A model generated the notes under the pieces. That model searched no databases, was not told the DNA's origin, and was given only the letters and a program-made list of their open reading frames with translations. Source: Amoebophilaceae bacterium (GTDB taxonomy: Bacteria; Bacteroidota; Bacteroidia; Cytophagales; Amoebophilaceae). From it: 12,481 nucleotides of DNA. Made by a program: the position numbers and the translations under genes. Positions 1-7,760 of the stretch are shown here, in pieces. How positions within the stretch are numbered: position 1 is the first letter of the stretch; each line of letters starts with the position of its first letter. The stretch is taken from NCBI GenBank assembly GCA_025455725.1, contig JALOLY010000027.1, positions 1 to 12,481 on the forward strand, read 5' to 3'.

Positions 1-19
1 TCATATAAACTATGGACAT

Positions 20-682
20 ATGAAAGTCAACATAGCCGAGTCTTGGGGCAAACTCCTGGCGCGAGAGTTTCAGCAGCCTTACTTCGAGGCACTGGTCGCT
101 TTCGTCAGGACAGCGTATCAGCATTATGAAGTCTATCCCCCCGCCAAAGAGATATTCCGTGCTTTTTCACTTTGTAGCTTTGAAGAGACCAAGGTAGTCA
201 TCTTGGGACAAGACCCCTACCATAGTCTGGGACAAGCCAACGGATTGTGTTTTTCAGTTCGAGACAATGTGCCCACTCCGCCGTCTTTGGTGAATATTTT
301 TACTGAGATTCACAACGATCTGGGCATTGCTATGCCTCCAAACGGCAACCTAGAACGGTGGGCCACTCAGGGGGTACTCCTCCTGAATGCCACGCTAACC
401 GTACAAGCAGGCAAGCCAGGCTCCCATCAAAACAAAGGATGGGAGCGATTTACAGACGCTGTTATAAGTACGCTATCGCACAACAAGGAGCATAGCGTAT
501 TTTTACTCTGGGGAGCCTATGCACAACAAAAAACAGCCCTTATTGATGATAAAAAGCATCTGATACTGAAGTCGTCACACCCCTCACCTTATTCCGCCAA
601 TCGCGGGTTTTTCGGTAACCAGCACTTTAGCAAGGCCAATGCTTACCTAGAGAAGTATCACCTGAAAGCTATCCAATGGTAA
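20..682 (+). CDS. ung: Uracil-DNA glycosylase (family 1)
   Basis: Removes uracil from DNA, producing an abasic site, as the first step of base excision repair in the cytoplasm. The 220 residues match the usual length of family 1 UDG (E. coli about 229). The water-activating motif GQDPYH is at residues 63-68, with catalytic Asp65. The uracil-binding and catalytic loop HPSP is at 187-190, with catalytic His187, followed by SANRGFFGNQHFS. The ATG at 20 is the first start in the window and gives a normal N-terminus. No Shine-Dalgarno-like sequence precedes it, as is common in Bacteroidota. No truncation or missing key residue is seen. Identification is by motif recognition and is very secure. Confidence 0.97.
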   Translation: MKVNIAESWGKLLAREFQQPYFEALVAFVRTAYQHYEVYPPAKEIFRAFSLCSFEETKVVILGQDPYHSLGQANGLCFSVRDNVPTPPSLVNIFTEIHNDLGIAMPPNGNLERWATQGVLLLNATLTVQAGKPGSHQNKGWERFTDAVISTLSHNKEHSVFLLWGAYAQQKTALIDDKKHLILKSSHPSPYSANRGFFGNQHFSKANAYLEKYHLKAIQW

Positions 683-684
683 GT

Positions 685-716
685 TTTGAGTGGACAAAAG
701 TTTGAGTGGACAAAAG
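685..716 (+). repeat. Perfect 16-bp tandem duplication downstream of ung
   Basis: The 16-mer TTTGAGTGGACAAAAG occurs twice head to tail with no mismatch (685-700 and 701-716), starting 2 bp after the ung stop codon. It lies in the 122-bp gap between ung and polX. It has no clear dyad symmetry, so it is more likely a replication-slippage duplication than a terminator. A regulatory role cannot be excluded, because the TTTG motif resembles the -33 element of Bacteroidetes promoters, but no matching -7 box was found at the right distance. Confidence 0.95.
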
Positions 717-804
717 GGAGACAGCATTGCTAGCGCTTACAACCACTCGTAATCAAGACTCACTCCGTCGTGAGATGAATGACATCCACACACAGTAACA
801 TACC

Positions 805-2526
805 ATGACTTTGGACAACACAAGCATGATTGCCCTGCTCAAGGATACGGCCAAGCTCCTAGAACTACATGGTGCTAACCCATTCCAGATAAAATACTAC
901 TACAACGCAGCGCTTAGTTTGGAGAAGATTCACCAAGCGGTGGGGGGGCTATCACCAGAAGCACTTAAAGACGTTGCAGGGCTCAAGCCAGGCACAAGCA
1001 AGCTCATTCAAGAAATGAACGCCACCGGTACGCTGCAGCGTTGGGAGCAGCTTACGGCTGCCACACCCCGAGGCGTACAGGAAATGTTGGACCTGCGGGG
1101 GATGGGCCCCAAAAAGGTAAGCGTCATATGGAAAAATTTAGGTGTAAAAAGTCTGTCAGAACTGCTAAAAGCTTGTAAGGAAGACAAGATATCCCAACTG
1201 CCAGGCTTTGGCTCTAAGACACAAGGTACCATCCAAGCAAGCCTAGCATTCAAAGAAAAACAGTTAGGCAAGTGGCATTACGCCAGCGCACTCCCCTATG
1301 CCACTGACCTAGAAGCACAACTACAACAAGCTTTTCCAGACTTACTAGTTTCGTTGACAGGAGCGTTGAGGAGAAAAATGGAAATCACAGACCAAGTTGA
1401 AGTTTTAGTGGGGACAACGCAGGTAAAATCTGTCATTCAGTGGTTAGAGGAACAATCCATGTTGCAAAAGAAAGCTTCATTTTCTGGGCCATTCTCCTGG
1501 CGTGGCCAGTTTGTGGAGCAGCCTTTACAGCTTACTGTCCTTTTCTGCAAGCCAAAAGAGTTCTATCAACAGCTGATCTTGCAGACAGGCTCACAAGAAC
1601 ACTTGGCACTGCCTGTGGGTGAAGGCAAACTACTAGGAGATTTACTCAACAATATCATAGCACCATGCAGCGAGGCTGCTGTTTATGAACAGGCCAGGCT
1701 TCCTTACATTCCGCCCGAGCTACGAGAAGGCCAGATAGAGCTTGCTTGGGCACGTGAAAAAGGAACACCGCAACTGTTGACCATGCAAGATTTACGCGGC
1801 GTTTTTCATACCCACACCACCTACAGCGACGGGAGGCATAGCCTAGAAAAGATGGCACAGCACTGCAAAGATTTAGGATATGCATACATAGGTATCACAG
1901 ACCATAGTCAACAAGCCGTTTATGCGAGCGGGCTCACACCAGAAACCATACAACGACAACATGTCGAAATCGATCACCTGAATGAAGTGTTGGCACCATT
2001 TAAAATTTTCAAGGGCATTGAAGCAGACATACTCTCAGATGGAAATCTGGACTATGAAGATGAAATTTTGGCACGTTTTGACTTTGTGATTGCTTCAGTA
2101 CACACCGGTCTTAATATGGATCAACAGAGCGCCACAAGACGCATCGTCCAAGCCATTAAAAACCCCTACACGACTATGTTAGCACACCCAACTAGTCGAC
2201 TGCTACTGAAACGTGAAGGCTTCCCTATCAACCACCAAGCCGTCATTGATGCTTGTGCCGAATATGGCGTCATCATTGAGATTAATGCCAACCCCTGGCG
2301 CCTAGAATTAGATTGGCGCTGGATAGATTATGCTCTAAGCAAAAACGTTTGGCTTAGTATCAATCCAGATGCACATGACAAAGAATCGATCCAGAATATG
2401 TACTACGGTGTGTGTGTTGGAAGGAAAGGAGGACTAACGCGATCTTGTACTTTTAATGCCTTGTCTCGGGAAGACGTAATGCAGTACTTTGAAGGTCGTA
2501 AGAACAACCACACCTTACGACCATGA
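805..2526 (+). CDS. polX: PolX-family protein: degenerate polymerase domain plus intact PHP nuclease domain
   Basis: At 573 aa this is the usual length for bacterial PolX. The order is an N-terminal 8-kDa-like helical region, two helix-hairpin-helix elements (around 90-112 and 128-148), the Pol-beta nucleotidyltransferase core (about 160-310) and a C-terminal PHP domain (about 330-565). The PHP metal ligands look complete: HTH at 335-337, TDHS with Asp366/His367, Glu406, His433, His461 and PDAH with Asp522/His524. This predicts 3'-5' exonuclease or AP-endonuclease activity. The polymerase site does not look functional. The family pattern GSxRR...GDID reads GALRR...DQVE at 186-199, so the two catalytic Asp become Gln197 and Glu199; the third Asp (in VDLRV) aligns with Gln242. 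The protein is probably a repair nuclease rather than a gap-filling polymerase. Start ATG 805 follows an in-frame TAA at 796-798. The 3' end overlaps nadK by 4 bp, which suggests translational coupling. Confidence 0.93.
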   Translation: MTLDNTSMIALLKDTAKLLELHGANPFQIKYYYNAALSLEKIHQAVGGLSPEALKDVAGLKPGTSKLIQEMNATGTLQRWEQLTAATPRGVQEMLDLRGMGPKKVSVIWKNLGVKSLSELLKACKEDKISQLPGFGSKTQGTIQASLAFKEKQLGKWHYASALPYATDLEAQLQQAFPDLLVSLTGALRRKMEITDQVEVLVGTTQVKSVIQWLEEQSMLQKKASFSGPFSWRGQFVEQPLQLTVLFCKPKEFYQQLILQTGSQEHLALPVGEGKLLGDLLNNIIAPCSEAAVYEQARLPYIPPELREGQIELAWAREKGTPQLLTMQDLRGVFHTHTTYSDGRHSLEKMAQHCKDLGYAYIGITDHSQQAVYASGLTPETIQRQHVEIDHLNEVLAPFKIFKGIEADILSDGNLDYEDEILARFDFVIASVHTGLNMDQQSATRRIVQAIKNPYTTMLAHPTSRLLLKREGFPINHQAVIDACAEYGVIIEINANPWRLELDWRWIDYALSKNVWLSINPDAHDKESIQNMYYGVCVGRKGGLTRSCTFNALSREDVMQYFEGRKNNHTLRP

Positions 2527-3398
2527 ACATAGGGTTACACGGCAAAAGCTTTTCTAAAAATAGCCTTCCTTTTATCAATCACTTGCTTCAATTCCTGGCT
2601 AAGCACCCCACACACCTTTTTGTATCGCATCCCCTAGATGCTCTACTACAGTCCAGTGCGATGCAAATCCCTATCGTGCAGACCTTGGCACAAGTAGGAG
2701 ATTTTAAAAATCTAGACTTGATGATTAGCATAGGAGGTGATGGCACCTTATTAGAAGCAGTGAATTATGTAGGCGTTTCTGAAATACCTATTCTAGGCAT
2801 CAACACAGGTCGGATGGGCTTTTTGGCTACAGTGTCGCAAGCAGATGCACTAGCTGCCTTGGACTGCTTCTGGCAGCGTAAACACACCCTTGACAAGCGT
2901 ACCCTTTTACAATTAAGGGGTGCCAGAACAACCGCGATGGGGATGAATTTTGCGCTGAATGAAGTGGCATTCATAAAACGAGATGGTACCTCTATGCTTG
3001 CGATCCATGCTTCCATGGATGGTGGTTTACATACTACTTACTGGGCAGATGGCCTAATCGTAGCTACTCCCACAGGCTCAACAGGCTACTCTTTGAGTTG
3101 TGGTGGACCTATTGTGTTGCCCAGTTCCCACAACTTGGTCATCACACCAGTAAGTCCGCACAACCTTTCTGTAAGGGCTCTTGTGGTACCAGATAATGCC
3201 GTATTATCCTTCAAAGTAGAGAGTAGGAATCAGACATTTCTAGTAGCACTTGATGGCCGTTCCCAAACCATACACACTGATACAGAATTGACGGTCAGCA
3301 AAGCACCATTTCGGGCTCACCTAGTCAAAGTGGACCAAAGCAATATCTTTGACGTGCTGCGACAAAAGCTACACTGGGGTTTGGATGTAAGAAACTAA
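2523..3398 (+). CDS. nadK: NAD kinase (ATP-NAD kinase)
   Basis: Phosphorylates NAD+ to NADP+, the only known route to NADP, in the cytoplasm. The 291 residues match the family length. Diagnostic motifs are GGDGT at 71-75 (catalytic Asp73 and ATP/NAD contacts), NTGRMGFL at 94-101, the NE pair in LNEVAF near 143, and TPTGSTGYSLSCGGP at 183-197. The last is the glycine-rich family signature (usually TPTGSTAYSLSAGGP). ALDGR near the C-terminus supplies the late conserved Asp. The start ATG lies in the ATGA overlap with the polX stop codon, so polX and nadK are probably one transcript. Nothing in the protein is missing or disrupted. Confidence 0.96.
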   Translation: MNIGLHGKSFSKNSLPFINHLLQFLAKHPTHLFVSHPLDALLQSSAMQIPIVQTLAQVGDFKNLDLMISIGGDGTLLEAVNYVGVSEIPILGINTGRMGFLATVSQADALAALDCFWQRKHTLDKRTLLQLRGARTTAMGMNFALNEVAFIKRDGTSMLAIHASMDGGLHTTYWADGLIVATPTGSTGYSLSCGGPIVLPSSHNLVITPVSPHNLSVRALVVPDNAVLSFKVESRNQTFLVALDGRSQTIHTDTELTVSKAPFRAHLVKVDQSNIFDVLRQKLHWGLDVRN

Positions 3399-3524
3399 AA
3401 TCATTTATTGGCTTCTCGAGCTGGGCTTGCACAATCAAGGGAGTACTGCGAGAAGTTATTAGACTACGCCGTCTCGCTAGCGCGAGGGCAAGAGCACCGG
3501 GTCGGCAAGATACGCGACAAATCT

Positions 3525-3893
3525 ATGGAAGACTACTTTGATAAACTCCTTTACCTAATCGTAGGCTGCATCTACTTCTTTCTGAGCCATACGAAAAGAA
3601 GCAACACAGAGAAGCATACCACAGAAGACAGACCTGCCGGGGCCCCAACTGTGCCAGCAACTGACGCGGATTGGAGCAGTACATGGGAGGATAAGACTAA
3701 GGAGACACCAGTGGAAAAGTTTTGCTTGCAACCCGTTGTAAAAGAAGCACCGTCCCCCTCCGTGCAACGTACTACTACCCAGCTGGCCACCCAACAGCGG
3801 CCTGGACAAAAAATAAACCGCATACTGTACCGGCGCCACGGTGGCTGGAAGGAAGCCGTCATTATGAGTGAGCTTATCCGGCCTTATGGTTAG
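3525..3893 (+). CDS. Small membrane-anchored protein of unknown function
   Basis: A 122-aa product from ATG 3525. An acidic N-terminus (MEDYFDK) is followed by one predicted membrane segment at about residues 8-21. Then comes a long polar, low-complexity linker rich in Thr, Pro, Glu and Lys, and a compact C-terminal patch, GWKEAVIMSELIRPY. This layout resembles short Bacteroidota hypothetical proteins that I recall ending in a similar 'LRKAIIxSEIL-RP' patch; that comparison is from memory and is not verified. A TTG at 3408 would give a 161-aa form, but its extra 39 residues are basic and would place the membrane segment internally, so ATG 3525 is preferred. The stop (TAG 3891-3893) lies 1 bp before the preferred nuoK ATG, which suggests co-transcription with nuoK. 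No function is assigned. Confidence 0.6.
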   Translation: MEDYFDKLLYLIVGCIYFFLSHTKRSNTEKHTTEDRPAGAPTVPATDADWSSTWEDKTKETPVEKFCLQPVVKEAPSPSVQRTTTQLATQQRPGQKINRILYRRHGGWKEAVIMSELIRPYG

Positions 3894-3894
3894 C

Positions 3895-4197
3895 ATGCCC
3901 CCTCCCCCACTGCTTATCCTTAGTGCTCTCGTGTTTGCTGTGGGCACAGTCGTGGTACTGACTAAGCAGAATGTCTTGTTTGTACTGATCGGCGTTGAGC
4001 TTATGCTCAGTGCGGCCTGCTTTGACTTTGTGTTGTTTAGTAGTTACGACCCCAAGCAGGAAGGACAAGTGTTTGTACTTTTTTTTATATCCATGATAGT
4101 ATGTGAAACAGCAGTGGCACTAGCTATCATCCTGAAAGTGTACCAGTACCACCAAAGCATCGATACAGAGCAATTACAACAATTACGGGAGAAATAA
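3895..4197 (+). CDS. nuoK: NADH-quinone oxidoreductase subunit K
   Basis: A small antiporter-like membrane subunit of respiratory complex I, contributing to the proton path between the Q module and subunits N/M/L. From ATG 3895 it has 100 residues, as in most NuoK, with three predicted membrane helices (about 4-22, 27-47 and 58-82). The two membrane glutamates needed for coupling in E. coli (Glu36, Glu72) align with Glu35 in IGVELM and Glu71 in IVCETA. The start is ambiguous: GTG 3868 and ATG 3886 are in frame upstream, but ATG 3895 reproduces the family N-terminus (Met, then LIL at residues 7-9) most closely. No other nuo gene is adjacent; the usual downstream partner nuoL lies 3.5 kb away. 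Codons and motifs give no sign of decay. Confidence 0.9.
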   Translation: MPPPPLLILSALVFAVGTVVVLTKQNVLFVLIGVELMLSAACFDFVLFSSYDPKQEGQVFVLFFISMIVCETAVALAIILKVYQYHQSIDTEQLQQLREK

Positions 4198-4242
4198 GCC
4201 CAAAAGTTATTCTACCTACCTTATTAGTGGGGCGCAAGAGAC

Positions 4243-5968
4243 ATGGGAAAACAGATCGATACACCACATCGTAAATGACGTCGGTTCCTACCCCAAGTTT
4301 TTGAAGTAGCACAATGGACAGCTATACAACCCTTTTACGCGCAACTTTTGGCCAGAGAATTGACTTCTCTAGAGGCATTAAAGCAATGGTTTCTAGACCG
4401 AAGCGGACTGGAAAGTGCCCTGTCTGAAGAGGCTGGTTGGCGTTACATTAACACAACGCGCAATACAACCAATAAAGAGCATAGAAAGAGATACGAACAC
4501 TACGTAAAAGAAATTCTTCCTCAGATAATGCCTTTAACGCACCGGCTCAATGAAAAGATTCGGAGTTGTCCATACACACAAGCGCTCAGGCAGGAAGTGG
4601 GATTTGATATCTTAATACGGTGCATAGAAAACAGTCTCCAAACATACCAACATGAGAATATACCACTGCTCACAAAAGTGATGCTCAAAACACAAGAATA
4701 CGGCCAAGTCGTAGGCGCTATGACCGTGGAGTTAGCAGATCAAGAACTCACGCTGCAGCAAGCAGTAGCACACTTGGAAGCACAGGATATAACTTTTCGG
4801 TAGGAATTGTATGAACAAATAGAAAAGCGTCGACTCCAAGAAAAAGATACCCTCGATCATCTATACACAGTACTCATCACAGATCGGCACCAAATAGCAG
4901 TGCAAGCAGGCTTTGAGAACTTCAGAGACTATTCCTTTGTAGCCATGAACCGTTTTGACTACATACCCAAAGATTGCTTTACCTTTCATGAAGCAGTAGC
5001 CAAGGAAGTTACGCCGCTTTTAAATAGGCTGGCACAAGAGCGCAAGAATCAGCTAGGTGTACCTGTGCTAAAACCCTGGGATACGGTGGTTGATCCAGGT
5101 AATCAACCGCCACTGCGTCCTTTTAGCCATGCAGATGACTTGCTACAAAAGACCATTACTGCCTTTGATAGACTGGATCCTTTTTAGGTGACTACCTTCT
5201 CACAATGCAAGCAATGGGACACTTTGACCTGGAGTCGAGAAAAGGAAAAGCACCAGGAGGGTATAATTACCCATTAGACGAGACCGTCGTGGTGTTCATA
5301 AAGATGAACGCCACGACTACGCTCAACGACATGGTAACACTCCTCCATGAAGGAGGGCATGCCATACATTTCTTCCTGGTCATGGATTTGATAATGCGTG
5401 ATTTTAAGCACTTCACCCCTGAAGCAGCAGAACTAGCTTCGATGTCTATAGAGTTACTGACCATGGAGCACTGGGACGTCTTCTTTGACCATGAAAAAGA
5501 TCAAAAAGGGCCAAGAAACAGCACCTGGAGAAAATCGTTGGTACGCTGGCCTGGGTAGCTACAATAGACCAATTCCAACACTGGGTCTATGAGCATCCTA
5601 GTCATACACTGACACAACGCCAAACTGCTTGGAACACAATCTTTGATAGGTTTTCTGATGATGTGACCGACTGCTCGGGACAAGAATATTACAAAGCTTT
5701 TCTATGGCAAAAACAGTTACACCTCTTTGAGGCTCCTTTTTACTACATCGAGTACGATGTGGCACAGCTCGGCGCTGTGTCCATCTGGAAGCGCTACCGA
5801 GAGCATCCTGCACAAGGGCTAAAAGACTATTTAGATGCACTAAGACTCGGCTACACGCACAGCGTAACACAGGTATACCAGAAGGCGGATATCGCTTTTT
5901 CGTTTAATATGCCTTACATCAGGGAGCTCATGCAGTTTTTGCAAGCCAAATTAGCAGCCCTTAGTTGA
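4243..5968 (+). pseudogene. M3-family oligoendopeptidase (PepF-like), inactivated
   Basis: Reads as a full-length cytoplasmic zinc oligopeptidase of family M3, broken by four lesions. Starting at ATG 4243 (MGKQIDTPHRK) the lesions are: TGA at 4276-4278; TAG at 4801-4803 within ITFR-ELYEQ; a one-base loss in the T run 5181-5185 (LDPF then LGDYLL); and a one-base loss in the A/G run 5503-5510 (EKDQK then AKKQHLEK). Adding back two bases gives exactly 576 codons, the normal family length. Order of conserved blocks: N-terminal FLPQVFEV, ...GWRYI..., RFDYIPKDCFTFHEAV, ESRKGKAPGGYNYPL, the zinc motif HEGGHAIH, ELASMSIELL (supplying the third-ligand Glu), and C-terminal LWQKQLHLFEAPFYYIEY. The active-site residues are still present, so the inactivation looks recent. 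It follows nuoK by 45 bp. Two nonsense codons make rescue by slippage unlikely. Four open pieces survive, but none contains a complete catalytic domain. Confidence 0.93.
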
Positions 5969-6008
5969 TTGAGTAGCGCTCTTCATCGGGAGGCCGCCAA
6001 GAGGTGAG

Positions 6009-6030
6009 CCTGTGTACGGATACACGCAGG
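6009..6030. terminator. Weak hairpin between convergent genes
   Basis: CCTGTGTA pairs with TACA-CG-CAGG around a CGGA loop, leaving a 2-nt bulge. It lies in the 142-bp gap between the end of the peptidase pseudogene (+) and the end of ruvC (-), where a terminator would be expected. It has no U-tract on either strand, so this is only a tentative call. Confidence 0.25.
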
Positions 6031-6110
6031 AATTCAGCGGCGCCCCTGCATTCAGCCCAGCGTAAGATACGCAGCAACGTCAGTAGAAAGCATTTGACTA
6101 ATCCATATGC

Positions 6111-6662
6111 CTAATGCGCAAGTACACGAACTGGATTTGCTTGTATAAACTGTGACCAATTCGTGGACTCACGACTGGCCTGCTTATTTTGGTAGGCGTG
6201 GCACACTGCAACTGCTAAGGCATCGGAGGCATCGAGTAGGTCGGGCATTGCTTGCAGCTGTAGCAACGACATTAACATGCGAGCTACTTGTTCTTTAGAG
6301 GCACTACCATGACCCGTAACCGCTTGTTTGACCCTGCGCGGTGCATACTCTGTGATAGGGATATCTCGGGACAGGGCCGCTGCCATGGCTACGCCTTGGG
6401 CCCTACCGAGCTTAAGCATAACTTGAACGTTTTTACCATAAAAAGGAGCTTCTAGTGACATCTCATCGGGCTTGAAGTCCTCTACTAACGTACTCACACG
6501 CTCAAAAATTTTTTGTAGCTTCAGGGCTTGTGTGGTGTAGCGGTGGAGGTGGATGACGCCATACTGCACAACGGTAAGTTGCTGTTGCATCTGCTTGATG
6601 ACTCCGTAGCCCATCACAGTAGTACCTGGATCGATACCTAAAAGAATACGTTCTTGCGGCAA
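6111..6662 (-). CDS. ruvC: Crossover junction endodeoxyribonuclease RuvC
   Basis: Resolves Holliday junctions during recombinational repair, working with RuvAB. The 183 residues fit the family (E. coli 173). The four acidic catalytic residues are visible and correctly spaced: Asp11 in GIDPGT, Glu71 in MSLEAPF, and Asp144 and Asp147 in DASDALAVAVCH. The central helix GKNVQVMLKLGRAQG (76-90) and the block VKQAVTGHGSASKEQV (111-126) are also typical. The gene is intact although it stands between two decaying genes. On its own strand, the ubiquitin-protease pseudogene ends 13 bp upstream of the ruvC start, so it probably once ran through into ruvC or shared its transcript. Confidence 0.96.
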   Translation of the reverse strand: MPQERILLGIDPGTTVMGYGVIKQMQQQLTVVQYGVIHLHRYTTQALKLQKIFERVSTLVEDFKPDEMSLEAPFYGKNVQVMLKLGRAQGVAMAAALSRDIPITEYAPRRVKQAVTGHGSASKEQVARMLMSLLQLQAMPDLLDASDALAVAVCHAYQNKQASRESTNWSQFIQANPVRVLAH

Positions 6663-6675
6663 AATTTCTAAGGTT

Positions 6676-7548
6676 TTAGGGAGTCTTTTTGTAAAAATAT
6701 AAAGAAGCCTGCTTGGCTGCTTGTTCGGCTTCTTTCAGTGTTACACGGCTTAACCATGAGATCACCATGTAACTTCCAATGCCCATTTAGTTGAATGTAC
6801 GCTACAGAGTAGCTACTAGTTGTTAATCCAGAGTGTGCTATAAAACCAACTAACTGACGCACCAGGGCTTGTGACAGTGGTGAAGGGTGTTATGCTGAGA
6901 CTGTTGTTTCGGCACTTTTTATGTTCGTGCCTAACTTAGTGCCGTCATCATTCCTATTAACTTTAGTGGGTACTATGTCACCAAGAGAATTTTCGAGAGT
7001 AATAGCATGCGGTGAGTCATAGTCATCAAATAGTTTCAGCATCTCCTGTTCCCCAATACCCCCGATCAGATTGAATGCTTAAATGTTATACACGCGACAT
7101 TCAACATAGCGTCTACTTCAGGCAAAACAAGACGATGCCAGATACGGTCCAGACATTCATCCACACTTTTTTATGCGGCTCCCTTCCAATTGACAGTTGG
7201 CAACCTGCAACAAAGCTTCATAAAACGCCTCGGCTTCTTCCCTAGTAACGTAATTTTTGTCGTCTTTAATGTTATTCGCAACGGCTTTCCCTATTTGAGC
7301 TAGAGCTCCCCCATGCTCTTGCTCGAATATATCAGGATACAGTTTGGTAATAATTTGCAATAAGGTATGCATGTAACAAGTGTTACGCAGGTTGGGTATC
7401 ATCCCTAGATCAGGAGTAACAGTGGCAAAATACCTACCAAGAAGAACAACGCCCTCCCTGCTATAACCTTGGTAACCCTAGAACAAGAAAAACGTGATAC
7501 ACGCACAGAGCGTTACTACTAATAAACTTCTAACTTGTTTTTTCTCAA
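6676..7548 (-). pseudogene. Eukaryotic-type ubiquitin-specific protease (USP/C19-like), degraded
   Basis: Found by reading the - strand across frames. The Cys box IPNLRNTCYMHTLLQ (catalytic Cys codon 7376-7378) matches the USP pattern NLGNTCYMNxxLQ. The His-box region GFIAHSGLTTSSYSVAYI...HWKLHGD (about 6760-6860) matches HSG...GHYxAYI...W..DD. The tail VTLKEAEQAAKQASLYFY ends at TAA 6676-6678. The N-terminus RKKQVRSLLVV... looks like an export signal. Lesions in order: a one-base loss in the A6 run 7538-7543; TAG 7478-7480; an extra base in the A6 run 7167-7172; a one-base loss near 7080; TAA 6890-6892; an extra base near 6747. The corrected length is exactly 291 codons. The USP fold is usually longer, and little lies between the Cys and His boxes, so an internal deletion is likely. 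Residue His of GHY reads Ser. Such proteins act on host ubiquitin in intracellular bacteria. The start (TTG 7548) is uncertain. The family call is firm for the boxes and inferential for the middle. Confidence 0.82.
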
Positions 7549-7760
7549 AAGTGAATACTCGTTACAGATGATGCCAAGCACCCCCGAACGTACAAATGTA
7601 TGTATAAATCGGCGGCTGTCATCAAATACATATACCAACAGCAGTGTATCTTGGCCGCTTGAAACAGACAGCAGCACAGCCAAGAATACTTTTGAGAAAG
7701 AAGCGGTGAGCAAAGACCTCAAACCACTTTGCACCGCTGTAGATATAAAATTTTGCCACT

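Noticed and set aside
758..774. Short hairpin CTCAC/GTGAG in the ung-polX gap
   Set aside because: Only a 5-bp stem with no U-tract; expected by chance.
775..798. Seven-codon open frame in phase just before polX (possible leader peptide)
   Set aside because: Too short, with no regulatory codon pattern or attenuator hairpin; it probably only marks the in-frame stop before the polX start.
3473..3486. Hairpin CTCGC-TAGC-GCGAG after nadK
   Set aside because: A 5-bp stem without a U-tract, within a plausible co-transcribed block; too weak to call a terminator.
3555..3947. A 130-codon - strand open frame across the small membrane protein and nuoK
   Set aside because: It runs antisense through the nuoK start region and has no recognisable domain; the + strand reading is coherent.
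4243..5968. Programmed frameshifting keeping the M3 peptidase functional
   Set aside because: Two frameshifts could in principle be bypassed, but the two additional nonsense codons cannot be explained the same way.
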